From Actinomycetota bacterium (GTDB lineage: Bacteria > Actinomycetota > Actinomycetes > Nanopelagicales > Nanopelagicaceae): a DNA stretch of 20,855 bases. Shown here piece by piece: positions 1 to 7,187 of the stretch. The DNA is taken from assembly GCA_009699165.1 (NCBI GenBank), contig WLOR01000008.1, positions 1-20,855 of the forward strand, written 5' to 3'. The notes under the pieces were generated by a model. That model saw only the letters and a list, made by a program, of their open reading frames with translations. It was not told the DNA's origin and made no database searches. The first letter of the stretch is position 1; each line of letters starts with the position of its first letter. A program made the translations under genes and the position numbers.

Positions 1-302
1 ATCCAATGTGGTCGATCTTTAGATTCAGTTGCGACATCGATTCGTGAAACAAAGTTTTCGTAGCCGGCGAAAATAACCATCAGAATAAGATTGGCAAGAA
101 GGGTTAGGTCCAGTAAAGCAAGTAGGTCGAGCGTAAAACTCTGTGGGGTGGCTTCGCCAATGTGGAGAGCAAGATGATAAAACTCGATTAGAAATCTATA
201 CGTCAAAAGAAGTAATGCTCCGACCAGGCCAAGATAAAGTGGAGCTAAGAGAAAACGAGAGCGGAATAGAACTACTTCAATACTGTGGGATATTCGGTTC
301 AT
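1..302 (-). CDS. UPF0114 (YqhA-like) membrane protein, 3' part cut off
   Basis: This is the first 100 residues of a membrane protein that runs off the left edge of the window. The product begins MNRISHSIEVVLFRSRFL and contains the segment LLAPLYLGLVGALLLLTYRF, then LDLTLLANLILMVIFAGYEN followed by FVSRID. This hydrophobic pattern, with the late GYENFVSRID motif, is what I recognise as the UPF0114/YqhA family of small inner-membrane proteins of unknown function. The ATG lies at 302-300, 14 nt after the stop codon of the ABC-F gene, so the two are probably co-transcribed. No strong Shine-Dalgarno is visible in the gap (GATAAAG is the best candidate). The C-terminal part is outside the window. 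Confidence 0.8.
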   Translation of the reverse strand, partial: MNRISHSIEVVLFRSRFLLAPLYLGLVGALLLLTYRFLIEFYHLALHIGEATPQSFTLDLLALLDLTLLANLILMVIFAGYENFVSRIDVATESKDRPHW

Positions 303-316
303 GCAAGAACTTTATC

Positions 317-2098
317 TCAATCCTCAAGACCGAGAGTTACTTGGAGCCACTCTTCTTCGAGTTTATCTTTATCTTGTCGTATCTGTTCAAGCTCTTGTGT
401 CAAAGCATGTAAGCGCTCTGGATCAAATGCTGCTTCCTCGAGCCCAATCTCTAACTCAGAGATTTTTCCATCTGCTTTTTCCATCTGGCGCTCAAGACGA
501 ACTTTGTCTTTCTTTAATTGGCGCTGTTCGGCGGCGTTAGAAGATTTCTTCTCTTTCTGTACCGATGTAGTGTTACTCATTGCATCATGACGGAGCTCTA
601 GATACTCATCGACTCCACGCGGTAGATCCCGGACAGATTTATCGCCTAACAAGCCGACAAAGCGATCACACACACGCTCTAGAAAGTACCTGTCGTGCGA
701 AATAACTATTAACGTTCCACCATAGCCATCAAGTAAATCCTCTAGTTCGGTGAGTGTTTCAATGTCGAAATCATTTGTGGGTTCATCAAGTAGAAGGACA
801 TTGGGGCTATCCATCAAAAGGCGTGTTAACTGTAAACGGCGCTTTTCACCTCCAGATAGATCTCCAACTGGCGTCCATTGAGATTCTCGATCAAAACCTA
901 ACCGCTCGCAAAGCTGGGAAGCAGAAAGCTCACGTCCACCACCTAGCTCCACGCGGTTGGCAACCTTTTCGACCGCTTCAAGTACACGCCAAGTCGGATC
1001 TAACTCATCGAGATGTTGCGTAAGAAATGCTGGTTTAACGGTTATTCCTGTTACTAGCTTGCCAGCGGTTGGCTGAATTTCACCAACGAGTGTTCGCATC
1101 AACGTTGTCTTTCCTGCGCCATTTATGCCAACTACGCCAATACGCTCTCCAGGTCCGATGTTCCAGTAAAGATCAGTAATTAACTCGTTATCACCGAGTT
1201 TTACTTGTACATGGTGTGCCTCATAAACAGTTTTACCCAAACGGTTCAGAGCAAATTTAAGAAGTTCACCTTGGTTGCGAGGCTCCGGCTCACCAGCAAT
1301 GAGGACATTTGCTGCATCAACACGAAATTTTGGCTTAGTTGTTCGAGCAGGCGCACCTCGTCGCAGCCACGCTAACTCTTTACGCACGAGTGCATTTCGA
1401 CGCGCATCCATTACAGAGCTTTGTCGTGCACGCTCTGCTTTAGCTAATACGAAAGCGCTGTATCCACCTTCATACTCTTCGACTTTTCCATCTACGACTT
1501 CCCATGTGCGATCTGTGACCGCATCTAAAAACCACCTATCGTGCGTTACTACTGTGACAGCTAAACCTTTGCGATTATTTAGGTACTCTGCAAGCCATGC
1601 GACACCCTCAACATCCAAGTGATTTGTTGGCTCATCGAGAAGAATTAAGTCGAGTTCATTTATTAGCAATTTTGCTAAACCAACTCGTCGGCGTTCACCA
1701 CCTGAAAGTTGGCCAAATTTGCGATCAAAGATATGGTCGTCAAAGCTTCCGAATAAACCAGTAAAAACTTCACGAATATTAGGTTCGCTTGCCCATTCGT
1801 GTTTTGCAGTATCTCCAAGTACAACTTCACCTACCGTGCTTTCAGGATTTTCAAAGTCAACTTGAGAGAGAATTCCAATACGCGACGAGTTGGATTTTGT
1901 AACTCGCCCCGAATCAGGCGCCTCTATCCCGGCGATTACTTTCATCAACGTACTTTTGCCGCAACCATTGCGCCCAACGATTCCAATTCGATCGCCCTCG
2001 GAAATACCAAGCGAGACTCCCACTAAGAGCTCTTTAATATCAAAGGCCTTTGAGACCTGTTCTATATTTACGACATTATTTACACCGTTGCGCGCCAT
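317..2098 (-). CDS. ABC-F family ATPase, Uup-like
   Basis: A soluble protein of 593 residues with two ABC ATPase domains and no membrane segment, as in ABC-F proteins, which act on ribosomes or nucleic acids rather than as transporters. Domain 1 has Walker A GRNGCGKST at 42-50, the signature LSGGE at 131-135 and Walker B with DEPTNHLD at 155-162. The linker (about 215-290) contains ELAWLRRGAPARTTKPKFR, typical of actinobacterial Uup-like members. Domain 2 has Walker A GINGAGKTT at 324-332, LSGGE at 414-418 and DEPTNDFD at 438-445. A charged, probably coiled-coil tail covers about 515-590, as in Uup. The start fits the family N-terminus. A TACGCT hexamer lies 8 nt upstream of the ATG. The gene is divergent from kynureninase across only 24 bp. 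A specific role (translation, antibiotic protection or DNA repair) cannot be assigned from sequence. Confidence 0.93.
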   Translation of the reverse strand: MARNGVNNVVNIEQVSKAFDIKELLVGVSLGISEGDRIGIVGRNGCGKSTLMKVIAGIEAPDSGRVTKSNSSRIGILSQVDFENPESTVGEVVLGDTAKHEWASEPNIREVFTGLFGSFDDHIFDRKFGQLSGGERRRVGLAKLLINELDLILLDEPTNHLDVEGVAWLAEYLNNRKGLAVTVVTHDRWFLDAVTDRTWEVVDGKVEEYEGGYSAFVLAKAERARQSSVMDARRNALVRKELAWLRRGAPARTTKPKFRVDAANVLIAGEPEPRNQGELLKFALNRLGKTVYEAHHVQVKLGDNELITDLYWNIGPGERIGVVGINGAGKTTLMRTLVGEIQPTAGKLVTGITVKPAFLTQHLDELDPTWRVLEAVEKVANRVELGGGRELSASQLCERLGFDRESQWTPVGDLSGGEKRRLQLTRLLMDSPNVLLLDEPTNDFDIETLTELEDLLDGYGGTLIVISHDRYFLERVCDRFVGLLGDKSVRDLPRGVDEYLELRHDAMSNTTSVQKEKKSSNAAEQRQLKKDKVRLERQMEKADGKISELEIGLEEAAFDPERLHALTQELEQIRQDKDKLEEEWLQVTLGLED

Positions 2099-2116
2099 GA
2101 TGGGAGAGCGTACCTT
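2088..2116 (+). promoter_or_regulatory. Putative promoter of kynU-kynA, leaderless
   Basis: TTGCGC (2088-2093), a 17-nt spacer and TACCTT (2111-2116) form a plausible sigma-70-type promoter. The hexamer ends 6 nt before the ATG at 2123, so transcription would start at or next to the start codon. The -35 element lies inside the first codons of the divergent ABC-F gene. Inference from spacing and consensus only. Confidence 0.5.
2107..2112 (-). promoter_or_regulatory. Putative -10 element for the ABC-F gene
   Basis: TACGCT reads toward the ABC-F gene and ends 8 nt before its ATG. No Shine-Dalgarno is visible, so a leaderless or nearly leaderless transcript is inferred. It overlaps by 2 nt the opposing -10 of the kynureninase gene. 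Confidence 0.4.
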
Positions 2117-2122
2117 TCATCC

Positions 2123-3397
2123 ATGAATGTCACCGACCGCGAATACGCGTTAGAGCTCGATAGAAATGATCCTTTAGCCCACTTCAAATCGCAGTTTGTC
2201 GTCGCAGATCCGCAGATGTGTTATTTAGATGGAAACTCATTGGGAAGGCTGCCTAAAGCCACCATTACCGCGGTCAATGATTTTGTAACGCGCGAATGGG
2301 GTCCCGAAGTCGTCACGGGTTGGGGGCATTGGGTTGATGAAGCCCAGCCGACGGGCGATTTGTTGGGTGCGGCCGCCCTTGGCGCCGCTGCCGGGCAGGT
2401 TCTTGTCTGTGACACAACGTCGGTAAATTTCTACCAGCTCTGCCTTGCGGCAATACATGCCCGACCTGGCAGAAAGACGATTATTACAGATGCGGCAAAC
2501 TTTCCAACGGATAGATACATTCTTGATGGAATTGCTAAGCAGTTTGGATTAAAACTAGTAATCATCAACAATGAGGATCCAACTATTGCCGTGCATGAAC
2601 GGATTACCACTGAAGTTTTAGCACCTTACTTAACCGATGATGTAGCACTCGTGACGTTAGAAGTAATTCAATATCGCTCTGGTGCTCGCACTGATATTAA
2701 ATCAATCACAGATCAGGTTCGTGCCATTGGTGGATTAGTGGTGTGGGATGCAAGTCATGCAGTTGGCGCAATTGAATTGAATTTAGATGCAAATGGCGTT
2801 GATCTCTGCGTTGGTTGTACTTATAAATACGGTAACTCTGGCCCAGGTTCACCTGCATGGTTATACGTCAGCAAGAATATTCAAAATGAACTTCAAGTGC
2901 CTATCCAAGGTTGGTTTGCCCAAGGCGCACAGTTTGAAATGGGACCTGTCTTTGAAAAAGCCGATGGAATTCGCGGTTTCCAGATTGCAAGTCCATCGCT
3001 AATTGGAATTCGTTGCGTTCAAACTGCCTTCGCAATGATTCAAGAGGCAGGTATTAATGAAATTGCAAAGAAGGCCGCAATTGGTACTCAGATGATGATT
3101 GACCTCTTTGATGAGTGGTTGGCACCATTGGGTATCGAGTTAAACACTTCACGATTATCGGATGAGCGTGGTGGGCATATCTCACTTGTTCATCCAGATG
3201 CTGCACAGATATGTATCGCCCTTAGACAAATTTCTAATGTGATACCTGATTATCGAACTCCAAATTCAATTAGATTAGCAATTTCACCTCTGGCAACTTC
3301 ATATGCTGAGGTGTGGGATGGTTTCGACCGTATGCGTGAATTAGTGGCATCGGGCCGCTATAAAGAGGTACAAGAGAGTGGTTCAAGGGTCACATGA
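2123..3397 (+). CDS. kynU: Kynureninase
   Basis: Predicted PLP-dependent cytosolic enzyme that cleaves L-kynurenine to anthranilate and alanine (EC 3.7.1.3). The 424 residues match the usual length. Motifs in order: YLDGNSLG at 34-41, the PLP-contacting segment DAANFPTD at 123-130, the cofactor-binding VWDASHAVGA at 207-216 with Asp209, and the Schiff-base lysine Lys235 in CTYKYGNSGPGSPAWLY. The stop codon overlaps the next start (ATGA at 3394-3397), so this gene and tryptophan 2,3-dioxygenase form a translationally coupled operon. The ATG at 2123 follows a -10-like hexamer by 6 nt and has no convincing Shine-Dalgarno. The kynurenine formamidase normally needed between the two steps is not encoded in this window. 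Confidence 0.93.
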   Translation: MNVTDREYALELDRNDPLAHFKSQFVVADPQMCYLDGNSLGRLPKATITAVNDFVTREWGPEVVTGWGHWVDEAQPTGDLLGAAALGAAAGQVLVCDTTSVNFYQLCLAAIHARPGRKTIITDAANFPTDRYILDGIAKQFGLKLVIINNEDPTIAVHERITTEVLAPYLTDDVALVTLEVIQYRSGARTDIKSITDQVRAIGGLVVWDASHAVGAIELNLDANGVDLCVGCTYKYGNSGPGSPAWLYVSKNIQNELQVPIQGWFAQGAQFEMGPVFEKADGIRGFQIASPSLIGIRCVQTAFAMIQEAGINEIAKKAAIGTQMMIDLFDEWLAPLGIELNTSRLSDERGGHISLVHPDAAQICIALRQISNVIPDYRTPNSIRLAISPLATSYAEVWDGFDRMRELVASGRYKEVQESGSRVT

Positions 3398-4191
3398 ACA
3401 ATGACAACTTCGATTCAGCGCTAACCTATACATCATATTTAGCAGTTGATGAACTACTGAATCTGCAACGTCCTCTTTCGGTCGGTCCAGAACATGATGA
3501 GATGTTATTCATCATTATTCATCAGACATACGAACTGTGGTTTAAGCAGTTGCTGCATGAGTTTGCTCAGGCACAACGTGCAATGGAGTCCGGCGATACT
3601 CATTATTCTTTAGCTCTCCTTGGTCGAATCCGGACAATCATGAAGGTCTGTGTTACACAGATTGATATTTTGGAGACGATGACACCGCTGCAGTTCAATG
3701 CTTTCCGCTCATATCTATCTTCATCAAGTGGATTTCAATCTGCTCAGTTTAGAAAAGTTGAAGCGCTACTTGGTCGACGCGATACAAAAATGGCAGGACA
3801 TTTGCCACCAGCGATTCAGGCGGAGATCGCTTTAATCACTTCTGAAAACTCCGTGTGGGACTCGGCGCTTGCTTATTTAGCAAAGCGTGGGCACGCGATT
3901 CCTACAGATGTACTTGGGCGTGATAGAACATCTGCTTACGAAGCCAATCTTCGAGTGCAAGATGTTTTGCTTGAAATACATCGAAATGATCCTGAAAGTG
4001 CAATGGTCTGCGAACGTTTATTAGATATAGATGAAGGTATTCAAGAGTGGCGATACCGTCACGTTAAAATGGTTGAACGCACAATTGGACATAAAATCGG
4101 CACCGGTGGATCTAGTGGCGTTGAGTATCTAGCAAGCACACTCTTTAATCCTGTCTTTAAAGATTTGTGGGAGATTCGCTCACGATTCTAA
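3394..4191 (+). CDS. kynA: Tryptophan 2,3-dioxygenase
   Basis: Haem enzyme opening the indole ring of L-tryptophan to N-formylkynurenine (EC 1.13.11.11), the first step of the kynurenine pathway. The 265 residues are slightly shorter than many bacterial homologues, but all family landmarks are present: distal His43 in HDEMLFIIIHQTYELWFKQ, substrate-carboxylate Arg105 in FRSYLSSSSGFQSAQFR, proximal haem-ligand His223 in EWRYRHVKMVERTIG, and the glycine-rich GTGGSSGVEYL at 236-246 with Thr237. It starts inside the kynureninase stop (ATGA), consistent with coupling. Its TAA stop overlaps the TAG stop of the convergent nitroreductase gene over the sequence CTAA, so no intergenic terminator is possible there. 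Confidence 0.95.
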   Translation: MNNDNFDSALTYTSYLAVDELLNLQRPLSVGPEHDEMLFIIIHQTYELWFKQLLHEFAQAQRAMESGDTHYSLALLGRIRTIMKVCVTQIDILETMTPLQFNAFRSYLSSSSGFQSAQFRKVEALLGRRDTKMAGHLPPAIQAEIALITSENSVWDSALAYLAKRGHAIPTDVLGRDRTSAYEANLRVQDVLLEIHRNDPESAMVCERLLDIDEGIQEWRYRHVKMVERTIGHKIGTGGSSGVEYLASTLFNPVFKDLWEIRSRF

Positions 4192-4754
4192 AGTGGCAAT
4201 GCATTGAGTACTATCTCTGACAACGCTTTACGTTCGCGTGTAGCTATTTCACGGTCATAGGTTTGACCTTCTAACTGATCGGCAGCTGCCTGCTTGCCAA
4301 TTGCAACAATAATTACAGGCCTCTGACCCTGAAAAAGTGCACCAGCTTTGTCTGCATCAAAGCCAGCCATTTGATGGGCTACGAAGCCTCGGTGGTGTGA
4401 CTCAAGCGTTAACTGTGCGACCGCAAGGCCACAGTCATACATGTACGTTGGATTTGGATTCCCATCTTCGCGAATAGATTCTCCGCCGACTGCTACCAGA
4501 AGTGCGGCCCGATAAGCCCAACTCTGATTGAATGGAACTAGGGCATCGAGGATCGATTTAAACTCTGCATCACCTCGGCGGCCAACTAGAAAGCGCCATG
4601 GTTGAATGTTGTTTGCCGAAGGTGCCCAACGTGCCGCTTCAAGAATAGCCACCACATCTTCGTTGGACACATTAGCGCTTTCATCTAGCGAACGCGGACT
4701 TCTTCTTTGAGCAAATAGTTCGTGAATATCTACGGATGTCTGTGCTTTCATCAT
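4188..4754 (-). CDS. Nitroreductase family protein
   Basis: A predicted FMN-dependent NAD(P)H oxidoreductase of the nitroreductase superfamily, 188 residues from the chosen start. Near the N-terminus it has the FMN-binding pattern FAQRRSPRSLD, followed by ARWAPSANNIQPWRFLV. A central segment YDCGLAVAQLTLESHHRGF and the C-terminal VIIVAIGKQA also fit the family. The reading frame opens further upstream (to 4841), but that would overlap the divergent DedA gene and adds no family sequence. I chose the ATG at 4754 because TATGGT ends 6 nt before it, the leaderless spacing seen elsewhere here; the next codon is also ATG. Substrate unknown. Confidence 0.85.
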   Translation of the reverse strand: MMKAQTSVDIHELFAQRRSPRSLDESANVSNEDVVAILEAARWAPSANNIQPWRFLVGRRGDAEFKSILDALVPFNQSWAYRAALLVAVGGESIREDGNPNPTYMYDCGLAVAQLTLESHHRGFVAHQMAGFDADKAGALFQGQRPVIIVAIGKQAAADQLEGQTYDREIATRERKALSEIVLNALPL

Positions 4755-4760
4755 CCGGGA

Positions 4761-4766
4761 ACCATA
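4761..4766 (-). promoter_or_regulatory. Putative -10 element for the nitroreductase gene
   Basis: TATGGT reads toward the nitroreductase gene, ending 6 nt before the tandem ATG ATG at 4754. This supports the shorter start and a leaderless transcript. No clear -35 is visible. Confidence 0.45.
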
Positions 4767-4775
4767 ATGCACATA

Positions 4776-4781
4776 TAGAGT
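4776..4781 (+). promoter_or_regulatory. Putative -10 element for the DedA gene
   Basis: TAGAGT ends 6 nt before the ATG at 4788, with no Shine-Dalgarno in between. It lies back to back with the nitroreductase -10 in a 33-bp divergent gap. Confidence 0.5.
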
Positions 4782-4787
4782 TAATGC

Positions 4788-5414
4788 ATGTCCAGTTGGA
4801 TTCATCACAGTGCTGAATGGCTTGTTGCAAACAATCTGCAAGTTCCTCTATTCCTTTTACTAATTCTTTTTTCATTTGCAGAGGCTGCCGCCTTTGTAGG
4901 TTTCATTCTTCCGGGAGAAACTTCATTACTAATCGGCGGAGTATTAGCTCACTCGAAAGTATGGCCTCTCTGGCTCTTTATTCTCTGCGCGATTATTGGA
5001 GCAATTGCAGGAGATTCGGTTGGTTACGAAGTAGGAAAGCATTTTGGTCCTCGTATAAAACAGACTGCTTTTGGCAGGCTGATTGGTGAAAAGCGCTGGA
5101 AGTTAGCTGAACACATATTTGAGAAATACCACGGTGGAGCTATATTTTTTGGGCGAGCTCAAGCATTGCTGCGGGCCCTTGTTCCTGCACTAGCAGGAAT
5201 GCACCGAGTCCCATATAAAGTATTCCTAAAGTGGAATGCTGCGGGTGGAGTCATATTTAGCACGATTGTAATTATCTTGGGATACGAATTCGCAAGTTCA
5301 TTGCAAAGCCTAGAAAAATACTTAAAATACTGGGCAATATTCTTCTTACTATTTGTCTTTACCGTTATATCGCTTTTGAAACGCAAACTTGAACGTTCAA
5401 TAGCCGAAGATTAA
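4788..5414 (+). CDS. DedA family membrane protein
   Basis: An integral membrane protein of 208 residues with the DedA/VTT (SNARE-associated) domain. The N-terminal segment LLLILFSFAEAAAFVGFILP, followed by GETSLLIGGVLA, is the re-entrant signature of the family. It is followed by IIGAIAGDSVGYEVGKHFG and then FFGRAQALLRALVPALAGMH with the conserved arginines, then F.KWNAAGG. Two further hydrophobic helices and a basic tail (LLKRKLERS) close the protein. DedA proteins support membrane integrity and are proposed lipid scramblases or flippases; the exact cargo here is unknown. The TAA stop shares the bases TTAA with the stop of the convergent gene. Confidence 0.92.
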   Translation: MSSWIHHSAEWLVANNLQVPLFLLLILFSFAEAAAFVGFILPGETSLLIGGVLAHSKVWPLWLFILCAIIGAIAGDSVGYEVGKHFGPRIKQTAFGRLIGEKRWKLAEHIFEKYHGGAIFFGRAQALLRALVPALAGMHRVPYKVFLKWNAAGGVIFSTIVIILGYEFASSLQSLEKYLKYWAIFFLLFVFTVISLLKRKLERSIAED

Positions 5415-5731
5415 TTCGAGTAATAAATAAGTAGAAATATGATTGAGACAATCGCTGCTGCAGAAATAATGAAATAATGAGCCCACTGAGGCAGCCCAGT
5501 GCGATCTGCTGCCTTTGTAGCAATTCTCTTCGTATGAAGTATCGCCTCACCAGCCCAAGCAAACTCTGTAGCCAAAATTCCCAAACCAGCAAGAACTATT
5601 AGTACGCCCGGTCCAGGCCCAATCAAGGCAACTGCCCCTGCAGCAGTCACTCCTCCACCGATTAGGCCTATGAAGATTCGCCACAGTAGGCGACCGGCAG
5701 TGGTTTTTTTAATCCACTCTCTAAATCTCAT
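5411..5731 (-). CDS. PGPGW-type (TIGR02611-like) small membrane protein
   Basis: A membrane protein of 106 residues. It carries a basic N-terminus, a hydrophobic helix at about 16-35, the family core LIGPGPGVLIVLAGLGILAT followed by EFAWA (36-60), and a C-terminal helix at about 84-103. The GPGPG turn followed by a hydrophobic run ending in ATEF.WA is the hallmark of the PGPGW/TIGR02611 family, of unknown function; the tryptophan after the second PG is replaced by valine. Its ATG overlaps the stop of the glycosyltransferase (TGA inside ATGA on the minus strand), so the two are coupled. It converges on DedA with a 4-nt overlap. Confidence 0.82.
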   Translation of the reverse strand: MRFREWIKKTTAGRLLWRIFIGLIGGGVTAAGAVALIGPGPGVLIVLAGLGILATEFAWAGEAILHTKRIATKAADRTGLPQWAHYFIISAAAIVSIIFLLIYYSN

Positions 5732-7143
5732 CTCTTGCGTGTCACCGAGATCTGATGGCCATATGCGCGCTCTGAGATCTCTTTTCTTCTTTCTAGGTAT
5801 TTCTCAGATGATCCTGACACTAAATGCTCAAAGCGAATATTTCCTTTGATTAAAGGTCGCAACTCGTCAGGCTTTGTCTGCATCCCGAATATTGGTGGCT
5901 CCTGCGCTATCTGTTCAACAACAATATGTGGGTGAATAAATCTATAAACAAGTGCTAACCGTCGAAGTCCAAGATTTGCAATATGTCGCAACCCTCGATT
6001 GAAGTGTTCCTGAACCATTAATCTATAAAAAGTAAGGTTTCTTGCTTTCTTTGCAGTTTTTTCAGTTGCTAATTTAAATAGCATCTGTGCAATCTCTTGT
6101 CCGCCAGTGGTCGCTGGTAACTCTGCACATTTGGCTGACAAGCTTGCCCGTACCAACGGATCTTGGAGTTTTCTTACGGTTGCTGTGATATCGGCGATGT
6201 CTTCTTGATCCGCCCGGAGAGCAAAACCAAAATCATGACACCAGCGAGCACGAGCTTCCTGGTCATCTGTACCTCGAATATTAGAGACGAATACCGTTGG
6301 AATTTGAGCTGGCAGTAGTTCATGTACCCCGTTGTAACCAGTGGCACATATTCCGACATCAAATGCATGCAGTACGTCAGCCAACGGGAAGTAGCGAACA
6401 ACTTTTAAATCCAAACCCTCTGGAGCTAGAGATTTTCCATCTTTATCAATCGGGGCTTTTGTTAAAACAACTTGAAGGTTATCCCAACCCAGTAGTCCTT
6501 CAAGGGCCGCAGTCATCTTATGATTAACGTCGCTATCACCTGTTCCTAACTGCACAAGCGCAACAGGTCGATCGAGATCTAGACCAAGTGCTCGTCGGGC
6601 TTCATCTCTGGGCAGCGCAGATTCCTTGCGAAAAAGAGATACCGGTGCAGTTAACACTGAATCTTTACGTGAAGATGTTGGGCCAAAATCATATGCGCGC
6701 GCAATGTCGCCAGGTTCAATAATGGTATCCATCATCTTAGATTGCAGTCCAAGCACGAAACGTTGTGGCTTCTTCTGCCATAACCCACGCCTTACCCACA
6801 CCAGTTTTAAGTCGGGGTATGCGTTCTTAGCAGCGATTACACCTGGGTACGGGACTACTCCATCAAAAGATAGAACTTTTGCATCTGTTTCTTCAATAAG
6901 TGCCAATAAGCGATCGCGCAGATACACGTCCCATTTTTCACGAGTCATCCATAACCGATCTTTGCCGGGAATGTATTCGCAACGTATATCCATAAATGAA
7001 GGAATCTCTGCGATTCCGCCAGCCATTGAAACAATTATGGGATTAGCGATCTCTTTTAACGAGACAGCAATAGCGCTTGCTCGCGCAAGGTGGCCCATTC
7101 CGACGCCATTGCTTGTGGCCAGAATGATTGTTGGCTTGCTCAT
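5728..7143 (-). CDS. GT-B fold glycosyltransferase (MurG/GT28-like)
   Basis: A predicted cytosolic nucleotide-sugar glycosyltransferase, 471 residues from the chosen ATG. The N-terminus ATSNGVGMGHLARA (9-22) is the acceptor-side glycine-rich loop of GT-B enzymes. The C-terminal nucleotide-sugar site is recognisable as VQLGTGDSDVN (197-207) and ATGYNGVHELLPAQIPTVFV (267-286), resembling GT28 C-terminal domains. A C-terminal extension of roughly 110 residues after the catalytic part is rich in basic and hydrophobic residues and unrecognised; it might contact the membrane. An upstream TTG at 7170 would add nine residues. I prefer the ATG at 7143 because MSKPTIILATSNG is a natural start and TAGGCT lies 7 nt before it. 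Donor and acceptor are unknown. Confidence 0.82.
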   Translation of the reverse strand: MSKPTIILATSNGVGMGHLARASAIAVSLKEIANPIIVSMAGGIAEIPSFMDIRCEYIPGKDRLWMTREKWDVYLRDRLLALIEETDAKVLSFDGVVPYPGVIAAKNAYPDLKLVWVRRGLWQKKPQRFVLGLQSKMMDTIIEPGDIARAYDFGPTSSRKDSVLTAPVSLFRKESALPRDEARRALGLDLDRPVALVQLGTGDSDVNHKMTAALEGLLGWDNLQVVLTKAPIDKDGKSLAPEGLDLKVVRYFPLADVLHAFDVGICATGYNGVHELLPAQIPTVFVSNIRGTDDQEARARWCHDFGFALRADQEDIADITATVRKLQDPLVRASLSAKCAELPATTGGQEIAQMLFKLATEKTAKKARNLTFYRLMVQEHFNRGLRHIANLGLRRLALVYRFIHPHIVVEQIAQEPPIFGMQTKPDELRPLIKGNIRFEHLVSGSSEKYLERRKEISERAYGHQISVTRKR

Positions 7144-7150
7144 GTGGCTA

Positions 7151-7156
7151 AGCCTA
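7151..7156 (-). promoter_or_regulatory. Putative -10 element for the GT28-like glycosyltransferase
   Basis: TAGGCT reads toward the glycosyltransferase and ends 7 nt before the ATG at 7143. It supports that start over the upstream TTG and suggests a leaderless transcript. Confidence 0.45.
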
Positions 7157-7175
7157 CCCAAATGCTTCAATCATT

Positions 7176-7181
7176 TAGACT
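7176..7181 (+). promoter_or_regulatory. Putative -10 element for nagA
   Basis: TAGACT ends 6 nt before the nagA ATG at 7188, with no Shine-Dalgarno in the CAACTC between. It is divergent from the glycosyltransferase -10 in a 44-bp gap. Confidence 0.5.
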
Positions 7182-7187
7182 CAACTC

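Noticed and set aside
143..412. Plus-strand open frames across 143-590
   Set aside because: They are antisense to the UPF0114 and ABC-F genes and show no domain pattern of their own.
4755..4841. Longer start for the nitroreductase
   Set aside because: The extra 29 residues overlap the divergent DedA coding sequence and precede the family N-terminus; the ATG at 4754 has a properly spaced -10 element.
7144..7170. TTG start at 7170 for the GT28-like glycosyltransferase
   Set aside because: It adds nine residues with no family similarity and would run through the likely -10 element; the ATG at 7143 fits better.
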